Below are positions 1 to 5,530 of a stretch of DNA of 9,362 nt, piece after piece; positions within the stretch are counted from its first letter, which is position 1, and every line of letters begins with the position of its first letter. A program made the position numbers and the translations under genes. Where the stretch lies: NCBI GenBank assembly GCA_945866155.1, contig CAMBGL010000041.1, positions 1 to 9,362 on the forward strand. Direction: 5' to 3'. This DNA is from Bifidobacterium breve (lineage in GTDB: Bacteria > Actinomycetota > Actinomycetes > Nanopelagicales > Nanopelagicaceae). Under the pieces are notes generated by a model that saw only the letters and a program-made list of their open reading frames with translations, had not been told where the DNA came from and ran no database searches.

Positions 1-77
1 CTATAAACATCAGCCATTCCGCCAGTGCCGATCATTTCGCCCAAAACGTAGCGGCCACCCAAAGTTAGATTCATCAT
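1..77 (-). CDS. Bacterial Ser/Thr protein kinase, N-terminus only (partial)
   Basis: Reading the minus strand from position 77 gives 25 codons, beginning MMNLTLGGRYVL and reaching a glycine-rich nucleotide loop GTGGMADVY at residues 17-25 before the window ends. The combination of a short N-terminus, a GRYVLGEMIG strand and GxGGMAxVY is the typical start of actinobacterial PknA/PknB-like (Hanks-type) kinases, which transfer ATP phosphate to Ser/Thr of proteins. The first ATG (75-77) overlaps the TGA of the phosphatase (74-76) as ATGA, which favours it over the second ATG (72-74) and suggests coupled translation. The kinase type (PASTA, membrane segment) cannot be told because the rest lies outside. 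This reading frame is too short to show up as a conventional ORF but the motif is clear. Confidence 0.86.
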   Translation of the reverse strand, partial: MMNLTLGGRYVLGEMIGTGGMADVY

Positions 78-859
78 TGCGCAGCACCAATAAAGTGCGT
101 CGATACTTCACTTGAAGAAACGATGTCAGCAATAATTATAGAAATATTGTCAGGTGCACCATTGATATATGTCGCATCAATGAGCGCACCTATTGATTCA
201 TCGGCTGACTTCTTTTTCAAGAAAGATTTCATCTCTTTATCACTGAGAACACTAGATAAACCATCACTACAGACAATAAAACGATCATCAGCCTTCACAT
301 CATAAATTTGCAAAACCGGTGTCACATTGCCATCACCCATTAGTGCTTGAGTTAGCACCGAACGTTGTGGATGGTCGCGTATATCGGCGGGAGTAATTGC
401 GCCTTGGTCCAAGAGCTCTTGCATAACCGTGTGATCGCAACTTAGTTGCTCTAACTCATTTCCACGCAAGCGGTAAGCGCGAGAATCACCAACATGTAAA
501 AGAGCAACCTTCTCGCCGTAGAGCAAAAGCGCCGTCAGTGTTGTACCCATTCCACGCACTTCAATTGCTTCGCGTGCATGCTCACCAATCTCACTATCGA
601 TAGTGTGCAAAGAATTCTGTAAAAGATCTTCAATAGAGTCTGAATCAATCTCAGTACTAGATAAAACAGATGTAAGGGAGGCCAATGTCTTTATTGCAAT
701 CCGTGAAGCAACTTCTCCACCCGCATGACCGCCCATACCATCAGCAACTGCAATCAACTTTGCGGAAGTGAATCCCGAATCTTCATTACCTTCTCGTACT
801 AAACCGAGAACAGAGCGCGCAGAACTTTCAAAAAAGTATTGCGTACCTTTGCTACTCAT
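74..859 (-). CDS. PP2C-family protein Ser/Thr phosphatase (PstP/Stp1-like), soluble
   Basis: This is a metal-dependent (Mn/Mg) protein phosphatase of 261 residues that removes phosphate from Ser/Thr in proteins. All PP2C blocks are present in order: GLVREGNEDS at 19-28, VADGMGGHAGGEVAS at 38-52 (metal ligands D40/G41), GMGTTLTA at 103-110, LHVGDSRAYRLR at 121-132 (D125), DHPQRSVLTQAL at 162-173, VCSDGLS at 196-202 (D199), and APDNIS at 235-240 (D237). It ends soon after the catalytic domain and has no membrane helix, unlike mycobacterial PstP, which carries a transmembrane segment and an outer domain; this one should be cytosolic. The start at 859 places the first motif at the usual distance. 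The following kinase gene overlaps it by 4 bp, so the two probably form a phosphatase-kinase pair on one transcript. Its own mRNA may be leaderless. Confidence 0.95.
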   Translation of the reverse strand: MSSKGTQYFFESSARSVLGLVREGNEDSGFTSAKLIAVADGMGGHAGGEVASRIAIKTLASLTSVLSSTEIDSDSIEDLLQNSLHTIDSEIGEHAREAIEVRGMGTTLTALLLYGEKVALLHVGDSRAYRLRGNELEQLSCDHTVMQELLDQGAITPADIRDHPQRSVLTQALMGDGNVTPVLQIYDVKADDRFIVCSDGLSSVLSDKEMKSFLKKKSADESIGALIDATYINGAPDNISIIIADIVSSSEVSTHFIGAAQ

Positions 860-866
860 AGAGGTA

Positions 867-895
867 AGCCTAACGGTGCTAATCTTGCATATGAA
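867..895 (-). promoter_or_regulatory. Putative promoter of the phosphatase-kinase operon (leaderless)
   Basis: On the minus strand, TTCATA (895-890) and TAGGCT (872-867) are separated by 17 bp and match the -35 (4 of 6) and actinobacterial TANNNT -10 patterns. The -10 ends 7 bp before the phosphatase ATG at 859, so transcription would begin at or next to the A of the start codon. No Shine-Dalgarno sequence is present in this gap, which fits leaderless translation. This is inferred from sequence pattern only. Confidence 0.45.
880..885 (+). promoter_or_regulatory. Putative -10 box of the glycerophosphodiesterase operon (leaderless)
   Basis: TAATCT ends 5 bp before the ATG at 891, and no Shine-Dalgarno lies between them, so a transcript starting at or just beside the start codon is plausible. 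There is no convincing -35 at 17 bp upstream. The same hexamer occurs 7 bp before the tRNA gene at 4509-4514. The box lies between the -35 and -10 of the opposing promoter, so the two polymerases should compete. Confidence 0.4.
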
Positions 896-1568
896 AATCT
901 ACGCCCACCGCGGAGCCTCAAAGGATTTTCCTGAGCACACATTGCGCGCTTATAACGGCGCTATCGCTCAAGGCGCGGATGGATTTGAATGCGATGTGCG
1001 TTTATCAAAAGATAATGTGGCCCTGCTCTGGCACGATGCCGATCTCAAGCGATGCGCGGGCGTTTCGGGCAGGATTGCGGATTTGAAATATGCCCAGATC
1101 CGCAGGGAATACCCAGATGTACTAACTCTTGAAGAACTATTAGCACTTGCTAAAGAAAATAAAAAAGAGTTAGCAATAGAAACAAAACATCCAGTTGCCA
1201 GTGGAAATGAAATTGAGAAAATAGTTCTTGAATTACTCTCTCAAGAAAAGAACTTGCCAAAAATTTCGATAATGTCTTTTTCGTGGTTAGCAATCGAGCA
1301 AATCAAGAAGATGGCTCCACACCAAAATACAGTCGCGCTACTTCATCCAAGCCATTCTCGATTAATGCGCCGCTTTTCATCAGCAAAAAACTTAGGACCG
1401 AGTATTCAAATGTTGAGAGAAGATTCAACATATATGAGCGAATCTCGTGATTTATTTGTCTGGACTGTCGATAAAGCTGAAGATATGCAATTTTGTGAGC
1501 GCAATAAGGTCAAAGTTCTAATTACGAATACCCCGTCAATTGCACGCGATGTACTCGGGTATCATTAG
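891..1568 (+). CDS. Glycerophosphodiester phosphodiesterase, cytosolic
   Basis: This 225-residue GDPD-family enzyme hydrolyses glycerophosphodiesters (deacylated phospholipids) to glycerol-3-phosphate and an alcohol. The catalytic signature HR-ExD-H is complete: H6/R7 in YAHRGAS, E33 and D35 in FECDVRL, and H48 in LLWHDADL; PEHT at 14-17, the AIETK strand (E97, K99) and the C-terminal FVWTVD and LITNTPS strands are also typical. No signal peptide is visible, so it acts inside the cell, unlike secreted GlpQ. I chose ATG 891 because the protein then begins MKIYAHRGA as in the family; an in-frame ATG at 768 would run antisense through the phosphatase. It is on the short side for the family. Its stop lies 3 bp before pheA, so it is probably the first gene of that operon. 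In Mycobacterium glpQ1 also lies near pheA and serS. Confidence 0.92.
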   Translation: MKIYAHRGASKDFPEHTLRAYNGAIAQGADGFECDVRLSKDNVALLWHDADLKRCAGVSGRIADLKYAQIRREYPDVLTLEELLALAKENKKELAIETKHPVASGNEIEKIVLELLSQEKNLPKISIMSFSWLAIEQIKKMAPHQNTVALLHPSHSRLMRRFSSAKNLGPSIQMLREDSTYMSESRDLFVWTVDKAEDMQFCERNKVKVLITNTPSIARDVLGYH

Positions 1569-1571
1569 CCA

Positions 1572-2399
1572 GTGGGAACATACGGATACTTAGGACCAAA
1601 AGGCACCTTTACTGAGGCGGCACTAAAAAAGATCACTTCTGCAAATGATTCACTCAAGCCATATGCAAATGTGACCGCTGCTCTCAATTCAGTGCGCGAA
1701 GGAAATGCGCACTTTGCCTTAGTCCCAATAGAGAATTCTGTCGAAGGTGTTGTTGCTCGCACACTCGATGAGCTAGCAACCGGTGAACCACTCACAATCG
1801 TTGCAGAAGTTACCTTGCCCGTCTCCTTCGCTTTGATGACAAAACACGGCACAGCAGATATAAAAAGAATTGCTACGCACCCACATGCCGAAGCGCAGTG
1901 CCGTACATATGTAGCGCTGAATTACCCAGGCGCTGAAATTATTCCAACCGCGTCAACAGCGGCAGCGGCTGAATCAATTTCACGCGGAGAATTCGATGCC
2001 GCGATCGCAGCCCCTGTTGCGGCCGCCCATTACGGCCTGACAATAATCGCTGACAATATTGGTGATAACGATGGTGCGATTACTCGATTTGTATTGGTAT
2101 CAAAGCCAGGAACTATTCCACCCCGAACCGGTCTTGACCGAACCTCACTTGCAATCTTTATTGGGATCGACCACGTAGGTGCGCTGCTAGAAATATTGAC
2201 CGAGTTTGCTAAGCGTGAGGTCAACTTAACTTTTATTCAGAGTCGTCCCACCGGACGCGAACTCGGGCATTACCATTTCATTATTGATGTTGAAGGCCAT
2301 ATCAACGATGCACCAGTTGCAGAAGCGGTAGCGAGTCTTCGTCAACGTTGTGAGGATATTCGTTTTCTAGGTTCGTACCCGCGAGAAAAGGTCAAATAA
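1572..2399 (+). CDS. pheA: Prephenate dehydratase (monofunctional, with ACT domain)
   Basis: The enzyme converts prephenate to phenylpyruvate with loss of water and CO2, the committed step to phenylalanine. Of 275 residues, about 1-178 form the catalytic PDT domain: LGPKGTFTEAA (7-17), VPIENSVEGVV (51-61), HPHAEAQCR (103-111), and the catalytic TRF motif at 171-173 after GDNDGAI. Residues about 192-270 form the ACT regulatory domain, with HVGALLEIL (201-209; the GALV-type Phe-binding motif) and QSRP at 223-226 in place of the usual ESRP. It lacks a chorismate mutase domain, as is normal in actinobacteria. The start is GTG at 1572, which puts the first motif at the usual distance; the upstream ribosome site is weak, so coupling to the preceding gene, 3 bp away, is likely. 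The stop directly abuts serS (TAAATG). Confidence 0.96.
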   Translation: MGTYGYLGPKGTFTEAALKKITSANDSLKPYANVTAALNSVREGNAHFALVPIENSVEGVVARTLDELATGEPLTIVAEVTLPVSFALMTKHGTADIKRIATHPHAEAQCRTYVALNYPGAEIIPTASTAAAAESISRGEFDAAIAAPVAAAHYGLTIIADNIGDNDGAITRFVLVSKPGTIPPRTGLDRTSLAIFIGIDHVGALLEILTEFAKREVNLTFIQSRPTGRELGHYHFIIDVEGHINDAPVAEAVASLRQRCEDIRFLGSYPREKVK

Positions 2400-3662
2400 A
2401 TGATCGACATCAAATTCTTACGCGAGAATCCTGATGTAGTTCGCGCTTCACAAAAAGGTCGCGGAGAAGATGTAAGCCTTGTAGACCAAATTATTGCAAT
2501 TGATGAAAAACGTAGGGTTGCAATCAATGAATTTGAATTATTACGAGCAGAGCAGAACACACTATCTAAATCAGTTGGTGGCGCAAAAGGTGATGAAAAA
2601 ACAAAATTACTCGAAAGTGCTAAAGATTTAGCGAATAAGGTAAAGAGCGCTGATGCAAAAAGAGCTGATCTTGAAGCACAAACTCAAGCGGTTGCACTTC
2701 AACTATCTAATATTTTAGATCCGAATGCACCAATAGGAAAAGAAGAAGATTTTGTAGTTATTGAACATGTTGGCACGCCTCGCGAATTTAGTGACTTTGA
2801 ACCAAAAGATCATGTGGAATTAGGAAAACTTCTTGGTGCAATTGATACAGAGCGTGGTGCAAAAGTTTCAGGCTCACGCTCTTACTATCTCACCGGCGTT
2901 GGTGCACTTCTCGAATTCGCACTAGTGAACTATGCAATTTCATCTGCAGTAAAAGCTGGTTTTACTCCTGTTATCCCACCAGTGTTAGTAAATCCTCCAG
3001 CAATGGAAGGTACTGGCTTTCTTGGCCAAGCAGCAGAAAATGTTTATCATCTAGAAAAAGATGGAATGTATTTAGTCGGAACTAGCGAAGTTCCACTTGC
3101 TGCTTATCATATGGATGAAGTTCTGCCAGTAGAGAAATTACCAATGCGTTATGCAGGATATTCAACATGTTTCCGTCGCGAAGCAGGAACATATGGAAAA
3201 GATACGCGTGGGATTATTCGCGTTCACCAATTCGACAAGGTAGAGATGTTCTCTTTCTGCCATCCAGATCAAGCGCTAGAAGAACACAAACGCTTACTGC
3301 AATGGGAGAAGGATTTCCTCAATGCAATGGAGATTCCATATCGAGTTATCGATGTTGCATCAGGAGATCTTGGCTCAAGTGCGAACCGAAAATTTGATAT
3401 TGAGGCCTGGATTCCTACGCAGAAGGCATATCGCGAAGTCACAAGTACCTCTAACTGCGCAGAGTTTCAAGCACGTCGGCTAAACATTCGATTCAAAGAT
3501 AGCGATGGCACAAGGGCTGTTGCAACACTCAATGGAACACTTGTTGCAATCCCTCGCATGATTGTTGCGATTCTTGAGAACCATCAAAACGCAGATGGAA
3601 GTGTCAATGTGCCACAAGCCCTGCAGCCATTCTTAGGAACTAAACGATTTGAGTTGGTGTGA
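2400..3662 (+). CDS. serS: Seryl-tRNA synthetase
   Basis: This class IIa aminoacyl-tRNA synthetase charges serine onto all tRNA-Ser species in the cytosol. The 420 residues are full family length. Residues about 27-103 are the charged, heptad-like two-helix arm that grips the long variable arm of tRNA-Ser. The catalytic core follows: TSE at 228-230 (the TxE serine-binding loop), motif 2 around TCFRREAGTYGKDTRG (256-271; R259 contacts ATP), VHQFDKVEMF (275-284), TSNCAEFQARR (350-360), and motif 3 at 376-397 (ATLNGTLVAIPR then ILENHQ), in the actinobacterial form. The start ATG immediately follows the pheA stop, and AAAAGG at 2386-2391, inside pheA, is a well-spaced Shine-Dalgarno. Its TGA overlaps the next gene's GTG by 4 bp. 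A tRNA-Ser gene lies about 0.86 kb downstream. pheA and serS are also neighbours in mycobacteria. Confidence 0.98.
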   Translation: MIDIKFLRENPDVVRASQKGRGEDVSLVDQIIAIDEKRRVAINEFELLRAEQNTLSKSVGGAKGDEKTKLLESAKDLANKVKSADAKRADLEAQTQAVALQLSNILDPNAPIGKEEDFVVIEHVGTPREFSDFEPKDHVELGKLLGAIDTERGAKVSGSRSYYLTGVGALLEFALVNYAISSAVKAGFTPVIPPVLVNPPAMEGTGFLGQAAENVYHLEKDGMYLVGTSEVPLAAYHMDEVLPVEKLPMRYAGYSTCFRREAGTYGKDTRGIIRVHQFDKVEMFSFCHPDQALEEHKRLLQWEKDFLNAMEIPYRVIDVASGDLGSSANRKFDIEAWIPTQKAYREVTSTSNCAEFQARRLNIRFKDSDGTRAVATLNGTLVAIPRMIVAILENHQNADGSVNVPQALQPFLGTKRFELV

Positions 3663-4471
3663 ATAAGCGCCCCAAACTTATTGCTACAGATCTAGATGGA
3701 ACTGTTGTAGCTCACTACGGAGAGATATCTCAACGCACCATCGATGTATTTAGGCGCGCACATTCCATGGGGATTGAAATCTTTTATGTAACGGGACGCC
3801 CTCCGCGCTGGATGCCAGAAATTCAAGCAGCATTCGGAATCGGAAAGGCCATTTGTGGAAACGGTGCGATGTTGTATGACCTTAAGAATGAAAAAGTATT
3901 AGAAGAATGGCTAATGCCCGTAGATGCGCAGTTAGAGACTGTGAAGAGATTGCGTAAAGCAATTCCAGAAATATCTTTTGCAGTTGAATCACATAATTAT
4001 TTTCATCGTGAAAAGATTTATGTACCTCGCTGGGATGTCGGAATCGACAATATAGGCGTAGATAAAATTGAAGAAATCATAAGTTCCCCTGCGCTCAAAA
4101 TGTTGGCACGTTGTTCTAACCAAGAACATACTTCAGATAAGATGTTAGCAATTGCAACAAAAGTACTTGAAGGTTTAGTAACTGTTACACATTCAAATCC
4201 GCACGATTCGCTATTGGAAATTTCTGCACTCGATGTTTCAAAAGGCACCACACTTGCGAAGATGGCAGCCCGACTCGGAATTGATGCACAAGATTGTGTT
4301 TCATTTGGCGATAACCCAAATGATTTTTCAATGTTGCAATGGTGTGGTCGCTCTTATGCAATGGCCGATGGTCATCCAGATGGAGCAAAACATGCAAAAG
4401 GAATTGCTCGCCCCCACACAGAAGATGGTGTTGCGATAATCATCGAGGAATTACTCGATCTTCCTGCCTAA
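3659..4471 (+). CDS. HAD-superfamily hydrolase, Cof-type (subclass IIB)
   Basis: This is a 270-residue Mg-dependent phosphatase of the HAD family, Cof/YbiV-like by layout. Motif I is DLDGT at 11-15 (nucleophile D11, acid/base D13), motif II is the threonine of FYVTGRP at 42-48 (T45), motif III is K195 in ALDVSKG, and motif IV is GDNPND at 217-222 (D218, D222). The long insert between motifs II and III is the IIB cap domain that sets substrate choice, so the fold is clear but the substrate (a sugar phosphate, nucleotide or flavin phosphate are usual for the family) cannot be read from sequence. It starts with GTG at 3659, overlapping the serS stop (GTGA), with no strong Shine-Dalgarno, implying translational coupling. 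It closes the operon; no clear intrinsic terminator follows before the tRNA promoter. Confidence 0.93.
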   Translation: MNKRPKLIATDLDGTVVAHYGEISQRTIDVFRRAHSMGIEIFYVTGRPPRWMPEIQAAFGIGKAICGNGAMLYDLKNEKVLEEWLMPVDAQLETVKRLRKAIPEISFAVESHNYFHREKIYVPRWDVGIDNIGVDKIEEIISSPALKMLARCSNQEHTSDKMLAIATKVLEGLVTVTHSNPHDSLLEISALDVSKGTTLAKMAARLGIDAQDCVSFGDNPNDFSMLQWCGRSYAMADGHPDGAKHAKGIARPHTEDGVAIIIEELLDLPA

Positions 4472-4484
4472 TTTCAATCCTTAA

Positions 4485-4514
4485 TTTTCAACTCTTGTGA
4501 TTCTCGGGTAATCT
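4485..4514 (+). promoter_or_regulatory. Putative tRNA-Ser promoter
   Basis: TTTTCA (4485-4490, 4 of 6 to the -35 consensus) and TAATCT (4509-4514, -10) are 18 bp apart, and the -10 ends 7 bp before the first base of the tRNA. This would make a precursor with almost no 5' leader. The tRNA may also be reached by read-through from the serS operon, as no terminator hairpin is seen in 4472-4521. Confidence 0.5.
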
Positions 4515-4521
4515 CTCCCAC

Positions 4522-4607
4522 GGAGGGCTCGCATAGCGGCCGAGTGCACCGGTCTTGAAAACCGGCAAACGAAAGTTTCGTGGGTTCAAATCCCACGCCC
4601 TCCGCCA
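4522..4607 (+). tRNA. tRNA-Ser(UGA), CCA encoded
   Basis: A complete class II tRNA folds by hand. The acceptor stem is GGAGGGC (4522-4528) with GCCCTCC (4597-4603), discriminator G4604 and encoded CCA (4605-4607). The D arm has a GCA/TGC stem. The anticodon stem is CCGGT/ACCGG (4549-4553, 4561-4565) around the loop CTTGAAA, with anticodon TGA at 4556-4558, which reads UCA and other UCN codons. A long variable arm (AAAC-GAAA-GTTT) marks it as serine type. The T stem is GTGGG/CCCAC around TTCAAAT. G73 is the serine discriminator recognised by SerRS, whose gene lies just upstream. A minus-strand reading frame through this gene is spurious. Confidence 0.98.
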
Positions 4608-4620
4608 TTTTTCTTTTTTT
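4608..4620 (+). terminator. T-rich tract after tRNA-Ser, possible weak terminator
   Basis: Twelve of the thirteen bases directly after the CCA are T. There is no dedicated hairpin in front of it; the nearest stem is the tRNA T arm, 11 bases away. It could mark the 3' end of the tRNA precursor, either by weak intrinsic termination or as an RNase trimming site. If termination is leaky, the tRNA promoter could also feed the sdh genes. Confidence 0.35.
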
Positions 4621-4677
4621 GTGGCTGACTTCATAGCCCATAAGCAGAGCTACACCTAGCACTCTCTTCACACCGGG

Positions 4678-4710
4678 AGGAGACTTGCTCCTTAGGAATT
4701 ACTAAAGGGG
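4678..4710 (+). promoter_or_regulatory. sdhC leader with two mutually exclusive hairpins (putative)
   Basis: The RNA segment 4688-4695 can pair in two ways. Upstream, AGGAG (4678-4682) pairs with CTCCT (4688-4692) over a 5-base loop. Downstream, CTCCTTAG (4688-4695) pairs with CTAAAGGGG (4702-4710) over a 6-base loop, with one bulged A and one G-U pair, burying the whole sdhC Shine-Dalgarno. Both cannot form at once, which is the layout of a translational switch. I found no known riboswitch motif. The stems are short and purine-rich ribosome sites readily find CUCC partners by chance, so this is a candidate only. Confidence 0.3.
4704..4710 (+). promoter_or_regulatory. sdhC Shine-Dalgarno site
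   Basis: AAAGGGG lies 8 bases before the ATG at 4719, an ideal distance, and fixes the sdhC start. A second, purer GGAGG sits at 4676-4680, too far from this ATG to serve it. I could not find a convincing -35/-10 pair for sdh in 4608-4704. Confidence 0.75.
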
Positions 4711-4718
4711 CTAGAAAT

Positions 4719-5519
4719 ATGTCAGGTGTATTTTCACCAGCGAGAGCAAAGATAAAAGAGCGCACCCTGCGCACTGATAAATACTGGCTACAGCCCGCAA
4801 TTACCTTCGGTGTTCTTTTTAGTTTTGTTATCTATGCAACCTTTAGAGCATTTGAAGGTGCGAATTATTACAAGGACCACCTAATCTCTCCTTTCTATTC
4901 GCCATGTCTTTCTAAAGCATGTGTTCCTGAAGCAACAATTTTTGGTTGGACTCCAGTGAGTGCAGAAATATTTAACTTTGCACTTTCACCAGCGCTGATT
5001 ATTTTGATCTTCCCACTTGGATTCCGCATGACTTGCTATTACTACCGCAAGGCGTATTACCGTGCATTTTGGATGTCGCCACCTGCATGCGCAGTTGCAG
5101 AGCCACACACTAAATACACTGGTGAAACACGTGCACCACTGATTTTACAGAACGGCCACCGTTGGTTCTTCTATGCAGGTTTAGTCTTTAATATAATTCT
5201 TACCTATGACGCAATAATTTCATTTAAAAGCATTGAAGGTGAATGGGGCCATATGAGCGTCGGTTCACTCGTTCTTGTTCTCAGTACAACAATGCTTTGG
5301 CTTTATTCCTTGTCATGCCATACATGTCGCCACACACTTGGTGGCCGACTAAAGCATTTCTCAAAACATCCTGTGCGCTACAAATTATGGAGTTGGGTCT
5401 CTGTACTCAATCACTCACATCCGCGATTTGCTTGGTACTCACTAGCTGCAGTTGCATTTGCCGATATTTACGTTCGCCAAGTTGCATCTGGCGCCTGGAC
5501 TAATTTTTACTTCTTCTAA
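4719..5519 (+). CDS. sdhC: Succinate dehydrogenase membrane anchor, actinobacterial Sdh1 type
   Basis: This 266-residue integral membrane protein anchors SdhAB and passes electrons from succinate to quinone. Five membrane helices are visible at about 27-45, 84-104, 148-168, 180-199 and 237-257, so one polypeptide does the work of the usual SdhC plus SdhD. Conserved-looking parts are SPFYSPCLSKAC (57-68), the Cys/Tyr/Arg-rich stretch after helix 2 (104-115), SPPACAVAEPH (120-130) and a cluster CHTCRH (200-205) with LNHSHPRFAW (230-239). Mycobacterial Sdh1 (Rv0249c group) has this length and layout, and is reported to hold a membrane-embedded Rieske-type 2Fe-2S centre; the Cys/His cluster here could hold the same, but I cannot assign the ligands. 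It heads sdhCAB, 11 bp before sdhA. No sdhD gene is present and none is expected. Confidence 0.92.
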   Translation: MSGVFSPARAKIKERTLRTDKYWLQPAITFGVLFSFVIYATFRAFEGANYYKDHLISPFYSPCLSKACVPEATIFGWTPVSAEIFNFALSPALIILIFPLGFRMTCYYYRKAYYRAFWMSPPACAVAEPHTKYTGETRAPLILQNGHRWFFYAGLVFNIILTYDAIISFKSIEGEWGHMSVGSLVLVLSTTMLWLYSLSCHTCRHTLGGRLKHFSKHPVRYKLWSWVSVLNHSHPRFAWYSLAAVAFADIYVRQVASGAWTNFYFF

Positions 5520-5530
5520 AGAGAGCGATC

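Noticed and set aside
768..890. A 41-codon N-terminal extension of the glycerophosphodiesterase with a hydrophobic stretch resembling a signal anchor.
   Set aside because: It is antisense to the conserved start of the phosphatase, and the family start MKIYAHRGA fits ATG 891, which has its own -10 box.
4621..4640. Hairpin GGCT/AGCC with an 8-base loop after the tRNA T tract as a terminator.
   Set aside because: The T tract lies before it rather than after it on the plus strand, and on the minus strand it is followed by A residues, so neither direction gives an intrinsic terminator.
4474..4671. A 65-codon minus-strand frame with GVGFEPTKLSFAGF-like text, crossing the tRNA.
   Set aside because: It is the antisense of tRNA-Ser; the EGVGFEPT pattern is a well-known spurious protein produced by translating tRNA genes backwards.
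5243..5503. Other-frame reading frames inside sdhC and many similar ones inside pheA, serS, HAD, sdhA, sdhB and pepP.
   Set aside because: They lie fully within genes with strong family motifs and show no motif, ribosome site or conserved residues of their own.
4719..5519. Missing sdhD subunit as a sign of gene loss.
   Set aside because: The five-helix single anchor is the normal Sdh1 arrangement of actinobacteria; nothing is missing.
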